A model generated the notes under the pieces. That model saw only the letters and a list, made by a program, of their open reading frames with translations, made no database searches and was not told the origin of the DNA. A stretch of DNA of 18,160 bases from Clostridia bacterium. GTDB taxonomy: Bacteria > Bacillota > Clostridia > Oscillospirales > CAG-272. The position numbers and the translations under genes were made by a program. This document shows, in pieces, positions 6,002 through 13,091 of the stretch. Position 1 is the stretch's first letter, and every line of letters begins with the position of its first letter. Where the stretch lies: assembly GCA_017629395.1 (NCBI GenBank), contig JAGBXH010000163.1, positions 1 through 18,160 on the forward strand, written 5' to 3'.

Positions 6002-8311
6002 TTATTTGCCTTCCATAACCTTGGTCATTTGTTCGTTTTGCAGCGTCCAGAGCTTATAATAAACGCCCTCTTTCTCCATCAGCTCCTCCTGCGTGCCCAT
6101 TTCCACCAGCTCACCGTTTTCCAACGCCATAATGTAGTTGCAATTTTTGAGCGTGGAGAGGCGGTGCGCAATGCTGATGCTGGTCTTACCCTCTATCAGC
6201 TTATCGATCGCGGTGCTGATCTGGTGCTCGGTCTCGGTATCCATAGCGGCAGTTGCCTCGTCCAGAATCAGGATCGCGGGGTCAAGCAAGAGTGCGCGCG
6301 CAATGGATACACGCTGACGCTCTCCGCCCGAAAGCGAGCGTGAGCCGATACCCACCATGGTTTCATAGCCCTCGGGAAGTGCCATGATAAAATCGTGAGC
6401 ATTGGCAGCGCGTGCTGCGGCAATGACCTCCTTCATGGTAGCCTCGGGCTTGCCGTAGCGAATATTATCGGCAATCGTGCCGCGGAAAATGAAAATCTCT
6501 TGGGAAACGATGGCGATACCGCCGCGCAGCGAGGACTGCTTGATCTGCTTGATGTCCACGCCGTCAATGGTCACGCTGCCGCCGACCACGTCATACATAC
6601 GCGTGATCAGATTGGCAATGGTGGATTTTCCGCTGCCCGTGTGTCCGACAAGACCGATGCGGTCGCCTTGATGAATGGTGAAGGTGACGTCCTTTAAGAT
6701 AGGACGGTTGGGGGTGTAATGGAAGCCAACACCCTTGAATTCGATATCGCCCTTGATCTCCTTCATCTCCACCGCGTCTGCGGCGTCGGTGATATCGGGG
6801 ATCATATCCTGCACCTCAAACATGCGCTGTGCGCTGTTGAGCGTGTCGGTCAGCATGTTTGTGAACTGCGAGAAGAAGTTTAAGGGGGCAAATACCATGC
6901 CCATGTAGCTGACGAACATGGAAAGATCGCCGTAAGACATCTGCTTGCCGATGACCTGCAAGCCGCCCACACCCCAAACCATGTTGCCGAATATACCGAT
7001 GATCAGCGAAATGACGGGGAAGATAGAGAGTGCGATGAGGTTAGAGCGCAGGTTTGCCTGCATGAGCCTTGTAGAGTAACCGTAGAATTGCTTGGTCTCC
7101 ACCTCTTCCTTTGCAAAGGCTTTGACGACTCGTATGCCGGAAAGTGAGTCGTTGAGCACACCGGTCAGCGAGGAGGAGGCACGCCATGCGCGCGAGAAGG
7201 AACGCCACAGATGCGGCAGACGGTACTTGAAGATCAGCACGATGATCGGCACGGGCAAAAGGATCATGAGCGTCAGCCAGGGGTTGAGGATCATGAGCAC
7301 GACGGTCAGACCGATAAATTGCAGGGCGTGCACGATCAGATAGGGAACACCGTTGATAAAGAAGTTTCGCACCTTTTCGGCATCGTAATTGACGCGGTTG
7401 ATCAGCTTGCCCGTTGGCTGGTTGTTGAAGTAAGAGAGCGAGAGGCGATTCATGGCGCGGAAGATGTCGTTCTTCATGCGCTTGGTTACCTCGGTGGACA
7501 TATAAGCGTTGCAGCGGCTCTGCACAATGGAAATAAACAGCGAGAGCAGCGCAAGGGCAATGATCACACCGACCAGAATGTATACGTATTTTTCGTTTCT
7601 CAGGTCCCCCTCGGGAGAAATGACGCGGTCGTAGAGCACCTTGCCCGAAATATAGGGGGAGATCAGCGAAATTGCCGTTGATCCGATCAGACAGAAGGAG
7701 ATGAGCACCAGCTGCAGCTTAAAGGGGGAGAAGTAGCCAAGCAGGCGGCGCAGCGTGCCCTTTTTGTTGGTGCAGTTTTTGCAGATGCGGCGCAGCGGAT
7801 CGTCAAAGAGCTTACCGCACTTGGGACATTTTGCAAAAAATTGCTCAAAGATGGGATCTTCCTCGCCCACCTCGTCACCACGGGCAAGACGCTCCCATAT
7901 ATTGAGGAATGCCAGCAGCTTACGCTTGCAGGAGTTGGTGCAAAAGCCCACGATCACGGCTTGTCCGCGCGCGTCGTATGCTTTTTTCAGCTCGCCGAAC
8001 TCCTCGTCTGTCATCTCCTCTGTCTTTTCGGGGGCGGTATCGCCCTCCTTGTGCAACGTGGCGGTCAAACGGTTGGTCGTGGTAAAATTGTCAAGGCTCG
8101 GATCGGTCAGCGCACCAAGAGAAAAGGACTCCACGTCTTTGGCAACACGATAAAGCTTGCCATCCTGTTTGCTGATAGCAAGATATACCTGACCAAAATT
8201 TGCGTCGAGTCCAAGATCCATATAAAAAGCAACGTCTAAATGCTCGGTATCAACACCTGCATCGGACAGTGCTTGCAATGCATGATCGGAGAGCTTATCA
8301 AGCGGTAACAT
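6002..8311 (-). CDS. ABC exporter half-transporter with N-terminal extension and zinc ribbon, first operon gene
   Basis: This 769-residue protein has the same layout as the exporter downstream. A soluble extension covers 1-155, including a CTNSC pair at 124-128. A zinc ribbon follows (Cys162, Cys165, Cys177, Cys180), then six membrane helices over about 190-490. The ATPase domain has A-loop Tyr532, Walker A GHTGSGKS (556-563), Q-loop Gln604, signature LSGGE (660-664), Walker B ILILDE (680-685) and His715. Both half-transporters therefore keep complete ATP sites, unlike many heterodimeric exporters. The X-loop here reads VGIGSRS rather than the usual VGERG type, an asymmetry with its partner. 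The start at 8311 follows AAAGGAGGGAGCAT at ideal spacing; the longer frame to 8362 overlaps the promoter and is rejected. GGAGG between its stop and the DUF1854 start shows tight coupling. Substrate unknown. Confidence 0.9.
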   Translation of the reverse strand: MLPLDKLSDHALQALSDAGVDTEHLDVAFYMDLGLDANFGQVYLAISKQDGKLYRVAKDVESFSLGALTDPSLDNFTTTNRLTATLHKEGDTAPEKTEEMTDEEFGELKKAYDARGQAVIVGFCTNSCKRKLLAFLNIWERLARGDEVGEEDPIFEQFFAKCPKCGKLFDDPLRRICKNCTNKKGTLRRLLGYFSPFKLQLVLISFCLIGSTAISLISPYISGKVLYDRVISPEGDLRNEKYVYILVGVIIALALLSLFISIVQSRCNAYMSTEVTKRMKNDIFRAMNRLSLSYFNNQPTGKLINRVNYDAEKVRNFFINGVPYLIVHALQFIGLTVVLMILNPWLTLMILLPVPIIVLIFKYRLPHLWRSFSRAWRASSSLTGVLNDSLSGIRVVKAFAKEEVETKQFYGYSTRLMQANLRSNLIALSIFPVISLIIGIFGNMVWGVGGLQVIGKQMSYGDLSMFVSYMGMVFAPLNFFSQFTNMLTDTLNSAQRMFEVQDMIPDITDAADAVEMKEIKGDIEFKGVGFHYTPNRPILKDVTFTIHQGDRIGLVGHTGSGKSTIANLITRMYDVVGGSVTIDGVDIKQIKQSSLRGGIAIVSQEIFIFRGTIADNIRYGKPEATMKEVIAAARAANAHDFIMALPEGYETMVGIGSRSLSGGERQRVSIARALLLDPAILILDEATAAMDTETEHQISTAIDKLIEGKTSISIAHRLSTLKNCNYIMALENGELVEMGTQEELMEKEGVYYKLWTLQNEQMTKVMEGK

Positions 8312-8345
8312 ATGCTCCCTCCTTTCAAAAGGGAAAGATTGATCT

Positions 8346-8374
8346 ATCATATCATATATCAAAAAGCTTTACAA
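8346..8374 (-). promoter_or_regulatory. Likely promoter of the ABC/DUF1854 operon
   Basis: On the minus strand, TTGTAA (8369-8374) and TATGAT (8346-8351) are 17 bp apart, each one or two bases from consensus. The predicted transcription start is near 8339, giving a leader of under 30 nt before the ATG at 8311. The region is AT-rich and repetitive (ATATGATATGAT), so a register shift of a few bases is possible. Confidence 0.6.
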
Positions 8375-8509
8375 GTTCATTCAACCAATGATACCACAAA
8401 ACGCATCAAAAAACAAGACTTTTGGCAAAATCTGCTTAGTTCATTGCAACAAAAATTGTTTCTTGATATAAAAAAATATATGGAAAATGCCAAAATCTCA
8501 ATTCCTTTA

Positions 8510-8547
8510 CAACACGTGTTGAAAAGCAGCGGGAAATATGCTATAAT
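8510..8547 (+). promoter_or_regulatory. cysK promoter with an overlapping 12-nt palindrome
   Basis: TTGAAA (8519-8524) and TATAAT (8542-8547) are separated by 17 bp, with an extended TG before the -10. The start of transcription is expected about 25 nt before the ATG at 8579, too short a leader for a T-box or SAM riboswitch. A perfect palindrome, CAACACGTGTTG (8510-8521), overlaps the first three bases of the -35 box, where a dimeric repressor or activator could bind. The rest of the 267-bp divergent intergenic region (8312-8578) is AT-rich, with TTTTGGCA at 8420-8427 mirrored by TGCCAAAA at 8488-8495. Confidence 0.75.
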
Positions 8548-8578
8548 ATATCTCATCTTTTTCGGGGGAGGGAGCTTT

Positions 8579-9478
8579 ATGATCGGAAACACACCGTTGA
8601 TTGCACTGCAACGTTTGCAAGGGCTGTATGACTGGCAGGCAAGTGTTGTTGCCAAGTGCGAGTGGTGCAATCCTGCAGGCTCGTCTAAGGACAGGGCGGT
8701 GCAGTATATGCTGGACGATGCGTTTGCCCGTGGCTTGCTGCAGGCGGGCGGCACGGTAATTGAGCCCACCTCGGGAAACACGGGGATTGCGCTGGCTGCG
8801 CAGGCATCCGCACGGGGTTTGCACGCCGTGATCGTAATGCCCGACAATATGTCCGCCGAGCGCATCATGCTGATGCGTGCCAGAGGCGCTCGGGTCGTGC
8901 TGACGCCGGCTGCCGAGGGCATGAGCGGTGCGATCGCCCGCGCAGAGCAGCTTGCGGCAAGCACGCAAGGGGCTATGATATTGGGACAATTTGAAAACCC
9001 CGCCAATGCGCACGCGCATTACGCTACCACGGGTCCCGAAATACTGGCACAAACGGGCGGAGAGCTGGATTGCCTGATCGCTTGCGTGGGAACGGGAGGC
9101 ACGATCAGCGGTACGGGCAAGTATCTCAAGGAAAGGCTGCCTGATCTGCGCGTCATCGCAGTTGAGCCGCAGGAATCCCCCTTGCTTTCCAAAGGATACA
9201 GCGGGGCGCACGGGATTCAGGGCATTGGCGCAAATTTCGTGCCGCGCGTGTTGGATCGCAGCGTGGTTGACGAGGTCGTGACCGTGAGCACCGAGCAGGC
9301 AAAGGAGCTTTGCCGCACGCTTGGCAGAGCCGAGGGACTGCTGGTCGGCATTTCCTCGGGAGCAGCCGTTGCCGCTGCCGACGAGGTGGCACGCCGTGCT
9401 TGCATGCGCGGTAAAAAAATCGCCGTCATTTTGCCGGACGGCGGAGAAAGATATTTATCAACAGGGCTTTATGACTGA
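8579..9478 (+). CDS. cysK: Cysteine synthase (O-acetylserine sulfhydrylase)
   Basis: This 299-residue, fold-type II PLP enzyme is expected to make cysteine from O-acetylserine and sulfide in the cytosol. The PLP lysine is Lys37 in NPAGSSKDR (31-39). The substrate loop PTSGNTG is at 63-69, the PLP-phosphate loop GTGGTISGTG at 171-180, and the family-typical GIQGIGANFVP and VLPDGGERYLST follow in the C-terminal half. The length is normal. Most relatives read NPGGSVKDR or NPxxSxKDR around the lysine, so the GSS variant is mildly divergent but keeps all key residues. The ATG at 8579 follows GGGGGAGGGAG; the longer upstream frame crosses the promoter and is rejected. A vitamin B6 kinase starts 23 nt downstream in the same unit. 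CysM or another beta-substituting enzyme is a less likely alternative. Confidence 0.92.
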   Translation: MIGNTPLIALQRLQGLYDWQASVVAKCEWCNPAGSSKDRAVQYMLDDAFARGLLQAGGTVIEPTSGNTGIALAAQASARGLHAVIVMPDNMSAERIMLMRARGARVVLTPAAEGMSGAIARAEQLAASTQGAMILGQFENPANAHAHYATTGPEILAQTGGELDCLIACVGTGGTISGTGKYLKERLPDLRVIAVEPQESPLLSKGYSGAHGIQGIGANFVPRVLDRSVVDEVVTVSTEQAKELCRTLGRAEGLLVGISSGAAVAAADEVARRACMRGKKIAVILPDGGERYLSTGLYD

Positions 9479-9501
9479 GGTTTGGTTGAAAGGATAAAAA
9501 C

Positions 9502-10335
9502 ATGAAAAGAATCGTAACCGTGCAGGATATTTCCTGCGTGGGCAAGTGCTCGCTGACCGTAGCACTGCCCATCATTTCCGCGTTTGGCGTGGAGGCAGCC
9601 ATTCTGCCCACCGCCGTGCTCAGCACGCACACCGCCTTCAAAAAGGGCTTTACCGTGCACGATCTGTCGGGCGAGATCACGCCCATCACCGCGCATTGGA
9701 AGGCTGAGGGCATTGATTTTGACGCCATTTACACAGGCTACCTTGCATCGTTTGATCAGATCGATCTGGTCAAGAAAATGGCAGCCGATTTCGAGGGCGC
9801 GCTCTTGTTCGTTGACCCTGCTATGGGGGATAACGGCAAGCTGTACTATGGCTTTGACGAGGCGTTTGCACATAAGATGGCTGAGCTGTGTGCCATTGCG
9901 GACATCATCGTGCCCAATATGACCGAGGCATCCTACATGCTGGATATCCCGTACGTCGCAGAGGGCTACTCCGAGGAGTACGTTAAGGATATTCTGCGCC
10001 GCCTGTGCGACATGGGTGCAAAGAAAGCCGTCATGACCGGTGTCAGCCTGCGTGAGAACGAGACGGGTGTGATGGGCTACGACAGCACCACGGGTGAGTT
10101 CTTCTCCTATTATCACGACCGCATTCCCGTATCGTATCACGGCACGGGCGACGTGTTCGCCTCCGCTTGCGTAGGCGCACTCATGCGCGGCAAGAGCCTG
10201 CACGAGGCAATTGCCGTTGCGGCTGATTTTACCTATGAGAGTATCCGCCTGACCGAGGCAGAGGAGAACCATAACTGGTACGGCGTCAACTTTGAGCAGG
10301 CAATCCCTATGCTGATCAAGAGCATTGAGGAATAA
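9502..10335 (+). CDS. pdxY: Pyridoxal/pyridoxamine kinase
   Basis: The 277-residue protein belongs to the ribokinase-like PdxK/PdxY group, which phosphorylates pyridoxal and related B6 vitamers with ATP to salvage PLP. Visible motifs are the N-terminal strand with VQDISCVGKCS, a YTGYLAS segment at 77-83, DPAMGD (105-110), VPNMTEA around 137-143, and the anion-hole GTGDVF with catalytic base Asp217. There are no membrane segments. It begins 23 nt after cysK with an AAAGGA site, so it is almost certainly co-transcribed. That places cofactor salvage together with a PLP-dependent enzyme. A strong terminator follows. The choice between the PdxK and PdxY names is tentative, and a hydroxymethylpyrimidine kinase function is less likely because of the YTGYLAS and GTGDVF context. 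Confidence 0.88.
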   Translation: MKRIVTVQDISCVGKCSLTVALPIISAFGVEAAILPTAVLSTHTAFKKGFTVHDLSGEITPITAHWKAEGIDFDAIYTGYLASFDQIDLVKKMAADFEGALLFVDPAMGDNGKLYYGFDEAFAHKMAELCAIADIIVPNMTEASYMLDIPYVAEGYSEEYVKDILRRLCDMGAKKAVMTGVSLRENETGVMGYDSTTGEFFSYYHDRIPVSYHGTGDVFASACVGALMRGKSLHEAIAVAADFTYESIRLTEAEENHNWYGVNFEQAIPMLIKSIEE

Positions 10336-10357
10336 ATCCTATCAATTGCAAAATAAA

Positions 10358-10392
10358 AACGCTCGATAACATTGGGTTGTCGAGCGTTTTTT
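10358..10392 (+). terminator. Rho-independent terminator after the cysK-pyridoxal kinase unit
   Basis: A 13-bp stem with one T-G pair (AACGCTCGATAAC at 10358-10370 with 10376-10388) has an ATTGG loop and leads into TTTTTT at 10387-10392. On the minus strand the stem is followed by TTTTTATTTTG. It probably works in both directions and also ends the convergent minus-strand gene whose stop is at 10472. The 80 nt between them show only weak short hairpins. Confidence 0.9.
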
Positions 10393-10471
10393 ATGATCCC
10401 GATCGAGATAGTGTCGGGTATGTTTTTGAGTGGTAGGGGATGGCGCCCTCGACATCCCGCCCTTGCGAGTA

Positions 10472-11140
10472 CTATTTTTCTTGAGCCGCCTTTCTGACGT
10501 GACCGTCCGTATCTGTTGCAAGTGGAGCAATATCAAACCCATACGCCTTTCCAATATGGACAGCGTACAATCTTGCCTTGGGAGAAGCGTCCTTACTGAA
10601 TATATCAAACAGATCACGGGCTTTGGTCGGAAGATACTTTTGAGTGAGTATCCCGGATAAGATTTCCTTTTGACTGCTTGTGATCGATTTTTCAAAAAGT
10701 TCGGTCAGCTTTTGGTAGTTGCTTTCGGTTGCGTCGGTTGATTTCAGAGCGCATAATTCCATATCAAGCTTTGGTAAATGGCGCATGGCTGCGGAAAAGA
10801 GCAGGGACTCGGAAATTGTGATATGGTAGTCTGCAGCTGCAAGCAATCCGTTGCTCACAAAAAGAAAATCGTCGGAAGCGATTGCTTCTTCAAGGAATGG
10901 CGCCAGCTCCTTTGCCTGTGCGTGGCGGAAAATGGTTTTCAAGATATACAACCGCCGATATTTGTCCTTGTTATCGAGGCAGGATTTCATGATCGCGTAT
11001 GCTTGGGGGTCTTGATGATATGAAAGTGCTTCACACGCCAACGAAAAATCTTTCATCTCGGCTGATGCCATCAACGTTTTCAAATCGTCAATGTTCAAAT
11101 GATAGGGAATGGGAGTTCCGTTTAAAAGCTCTTTTCTCAT
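10472..11140 (-). CDS. Uncharacterised HEAT-like helical-repeat protein
   Basis: The 222-residue product is predicted all alpha-helical, with no membrane segment or signal peptide. Pairs of helices recur at roughly 30-40 residue intervals (for example SLACEALSYHQDPQAYAIMK, RRLYILKTIFRHAQAKELAP, SPKARLYAVHIGKAYGFD). A closing ATDTDGHVRKAAQ is typical of a HEAT-repeat unit. This suggests a protein-binding scaffold; no catalytic motif is visible and I do not recognise a family. The ATG at 11140 has an AAAGGA site about 10 nt upstream and a near-consensus promoter. Two sampled 60-base lines of the gene have 43% and 50% GC, against 68% in a sampled line of pyrF, so it may differ in composition from its neighbours. 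It is a single-gene unit between the cysK unit and the pyrimidine operon. Confidence 0.72.
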   Translation of the reverse strand: MRKELLNGTPIPYHLNIDDLKTLMASAEMKDFSLACEALSYHQDPQAYAIMKSCLDNKDKYRRLYILKTIFRHAQAKELAPFLEEAIASDDFLFVSNGLLAAADYHITISESLLFSAAMRHLPKLDMELCALKSTDATESNYQKLTELFEKSITSSQKEILSGILTQKYLPTKARDLFDIFSKDASPKARLYAVHIGKAYGFDIAPLATDTDGHVRKAAQEK

Positions 11141-11184
11141 TGTGCGACCGTCCTTTCTCGCGTTGTATGCGATTTGTTGGGATC

Positions 11185-11213
11185 AGTATAGCACAAAAAG
11201 AAGGTTGTGTCAA
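11185..11213 (-). promoter_or_regulatory. Near-consensus promoter of the HEAT-like gene
   Basis: On the minus strand, a perfect TTGACA (11208-11213) and TATACT (11185-11190) are 17 bp apart with an extended TG before the -10. This is the best promoter match in the window. Expected transcription starts near 11178, giving a leader of about 38 nt before the ATG at 11140. It lies between the pyrimidine operon terminator and the gene, so the gene is independently expressed. Confidence 0.85.
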
Positions 11214-11246
11214 GCAGAGGAGGCTTGTGCTTCACATAAACCAAAT

Positions 11247-11275
11247 AAAACCCGACAGTTTTTCTGTCGGGTTTT
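11247..11275 (-). terminator. Rho-independent terminator of the pyrimidine operon
   Basis: A perfect 12-bp stem (AAAACCCGACAG at 11247-11258 with CTGTCGGGTTTT at 11264-11275) encloses a 5-nt loop. On the minus strand it continues as TTTTATTTGG, with the final T run partly inside the stem. It lies 15 nt after the pyrB stop at 11290, so pyrB is the last operon gene. Confidence 0.88.
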
Positions 11276-11289
11276 TCTGTATGCAATTC

Positions 11290-12378
11290 TTACTCTGCCT
11301 GCGTTTCGCACCAGTAGCAGCGCCAGACGTCGTTTTCGGCATCGGTCTGCACGAACAGGTGCTCGATCTCTTGCTCAACCTGGCAGATGCATCTGCCGTT
11401 GCGGCAGGTTTTGGTATCCTTGTGGATCAAGCCGTCCACTACGCGGAAGGATTGATAATCGTTTTTAGCATCCTCCAGCAGCTTGAGAATCAACGCCATG
11501 CGCATCAGCTTGCCGCCCAGCACCTGCTTGAAGTAGCACGCGCGGGGATCGTTGTCAATGGCAACCGAAATTTCATTGACACGGGGCAGGGGATGCAGAA
11601 TGGCAAGGTCTGCCTTGGCGGTATCCAGCTTGTCGAGTGTGAGAATATAGCTGTCCTTCAGACGCTGATACTGCTCCTGATCTGCAAAACGCTCGCGCTG
11701 TACGCGGGTCATGTACAGAATGTCAAGCTCGGGCATAGCAGCCACCAGATCGGTGGTTTCCTCGTATGTCATGCCCTTCTTGTCCAGCACTTCTGCAAAC
11801 ATGTATTCGGGCAATCTGAGCTCCTCGGGGGAGATCAGCACTACCTTGATGCCTGTGTAGCGAGAGAGGGCGTTGATCAGCGAGTGCACGGTTCTGCCGT
11901 ACTTGAGGTCACCGCAAAAGCCTACGGTCAGGTTGTTCAGGCGTCCCTTTTCGCGATAGATGGTGTAAAGATCAGCCAAGGTCTGCGTGGGGTGGCAATG
12001 TCCGCCGTCGCCCGCGTTGATGACGGGAATGGAGGCTGCATGTGCAGCAACCAAGGCAGCGCCTTCAAGAGGATGACGCATTGCCATAATGTCGGCATAG
12101 CAGGAAACCGTCTTGGCGGTATCTGCCACGCTCTCGCCCTTTGCGGCAGAGGAAGCCCCTGCGCTGGAAACCGAGATGACGTTGCCGCCAAGGGACAGCA
12201 TAGCTGCCTCAAAGCTCAGGCGCGTACGGGTAGAGGGCTCAAAGAACAGGGTTGCCAAAATCTTGCCGTCACACGCATGTGCGTATTTTTCGGGGTGGTC
12301 AGCAATGTCGCAAGCCACACGGATCAGATCGTCCAGCTCCTCGATCGAAAAATCGACCGTATCGATCAGACTTCTCAT
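11290..12378 (-). CDS. pyrB: Aspartate carbamoyltransferase catalytic chain with fused PyrI-type zinc module
   Basis: The 362-residue protein joins carbamoyl phosphate and aspartate to make carbamoyl aspartate, the committed pyrimidine step. Catalytic-chain motifs are complete: FFEPSTRTRLSFE (45-57), the 80s loop SSAAKGES (77-83), GHCHPTQTLADL (127-137), TRVQRERF (224-231) and HPLPRVNEI (262-270). After about residue 310 the protein continues where a normal chain ends, with four cysteines, Cys325-x4-Cys330-x23-Cys354-x2-Cys357. This is exactly the spacing of E. coli PyrI Cys109, 114, 138 and 141, and an Ile follows the second Cys as in PyrI. The PyrI allosteric nucleotide-binding domain is absent. 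I infer zinc binding and a structural role. The ATG at 12378 follows a GAAAGG site; a TTG at 12417 is a weaker alternative. It lies 35 nt after pyrE and ends the operon. Confidence 0.93.
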   Translation of the reverse strand: MRSLIDTVDFSIEELDDLIRVACDIADHPEKYAHACDGKILATLFFEPSTRTRLSFEAAMLSLGGNVISVSSAGASSAAKGESVADTAKTVSCYADIMAMRHPLEGAALVAAHAASIPVINAGDGGHCHPTQTLADLYTIYREKGRLNNLTVGFCGDLKYGRTVHSLINALSRYTGIKVVLISPEELRLPEYMFAEVLDKKGMTYEETTDLVAAMPELDILYMTRVQRERFADQEQYQRLKDSYILTLDKLDTAKADLAILHPLPRVNEISVAIDNDPRACYFKQVLGGKLMRMALILKLLEDAKNDYQSFRVVDGLIHKDTKTCRNGRCICQVEQEIEHLFVQTDAENDVWRCYWCETQAE

Positions 12379-12413
12379 ATTTGTGATACCTTTCTTGGAA
12401 TATTGTGGGTGGA

Positions 12414-13070
12414 TCAAGCCTTCGCACCGTTGACGGCGAGGTAATTCTTGATGCGGGTGACGTTCTCCTCGTTCTTGGGATTCTCTTCGAGGTACTCAAT
12501 AATGTCGTAAACGTCAACGATGGAGTATACGGGGAAGCCGAACTGCTCCTCGATCTCCTGCATAGCGCCCTTCTCGCCCTGGCCCTTTTCCTTGCGGTCA
12601 ACCATGATGAAGGTAGCGGCTACCTTGGCACCCTCAAGGTGGGAGAGGATCTCCATGGACTCACGGATAGCGGTGCCTGCGGTGATGACGTCCTCGATGA
12701 TGACGATCTCTTCACCGGGCGTGGGAACATAGCCGACGAATACGCCGCCCTCACCGTGGTCCTTAACCTCCTTACGGTTGAAGAAGAAGGGAACGTTGAG
12801 GCCGTTCTTGGAGAGCGCCACAGCGGCGGAAACGGAGAGGGAAATACCCTTGTAAGCAGGGCCGTAGAGAACGGCGGGCTTGTTGCCGAGCTTTTCAAAA
12901 TATGCCTTAGCGTAGAATTCGCCGAGGGTGGCGATGTCGCTGCCGGTTTTGATCATGCCCGCGTTGATGAAGTAGGGGATCTTACGGCCGGACTTTGCGG
13001 TGAAGTCACCGAATTTCAGAACGCCTGCGGACTCCAGAAATTGTATAAATTCTCTCTTGTAGCTTTCCAT
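12414..13070 (-). CDS. pyrE: Orotate phosphoribosyltransferase
   Basis: The 218-residue enzyme transfers phosphoribose from PRPP to orotate, forming OMP. The PRPP-binding signature VIIEDVITAGTAI covers about 123-135. FTAKSGRKIPYF near 23-34 and the YGPAYKGISLS segment at 69-79 are typical of the family, as is the catalytic-loop region around Lys100-His105 (RKEVKDHGEGG). The length is normal for bacteria. The ATG at 13070 follows AAGGAGAATCAAC, and the start lies 21 nt after the pyrF stop. It acts directly before PyrF, whose gene is adjacent. It is separated by only 35 nt from pyrB, so the operon clearly continues. Confidence 0.96.
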   Translation of the reverse strand: MESYKREFIQFLESAGVLKFGDFTAKSGRKIPYFINAGMIKTGSDIATLGEFYAKAYFEKLGNKPAVLYGPAYKGISLSVSAAVALSKNGLNVPFFFNRKEVKDHGEGGVFVGYVPTPGEEIVIIEDVITAGTAIRESMEILSHLEGAKVAATFIMVDRKEKGQGEKGAMQEIEEQFGFPVYSIVDVYDIIEYLEENPKNEENVTRIKNYLAVNGAKA

Positions 13071-13091
13071 GTTGATTCTCCTTTTTTATAA

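Noticed and set aside
8312..8578. Upstream extension of the cysK frame, or of the ABC exporter frame to 8362
   Set aside because: Both extensions run through good promoters. The internal ATGs at 8579 and 8311 each have a strong ribosome binding site and match the expected protein starts.
8312..8578. Possible T-box, SAM or other riboswitch before cysK
   Set aside because: The predicted leader is only about 25 nt, and no conserved T-box or SAM element is visible.
10393..10471. Weak hairpins (CCCGA/TCGGG, GGGATG/CATCCC) between the convergent genes, considered as a small RNA
   Set aside because: Stems are only 5-6 bp and have no promoter or T tract of their own; the nearby terminator explains the region.
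10999..12444. 481-codon plus-strand open frame opposite pyrB
   Set aside because: It crosses a promoter, a terminator and the well-supported pyrB gene on the other strand, and shows no family motif.
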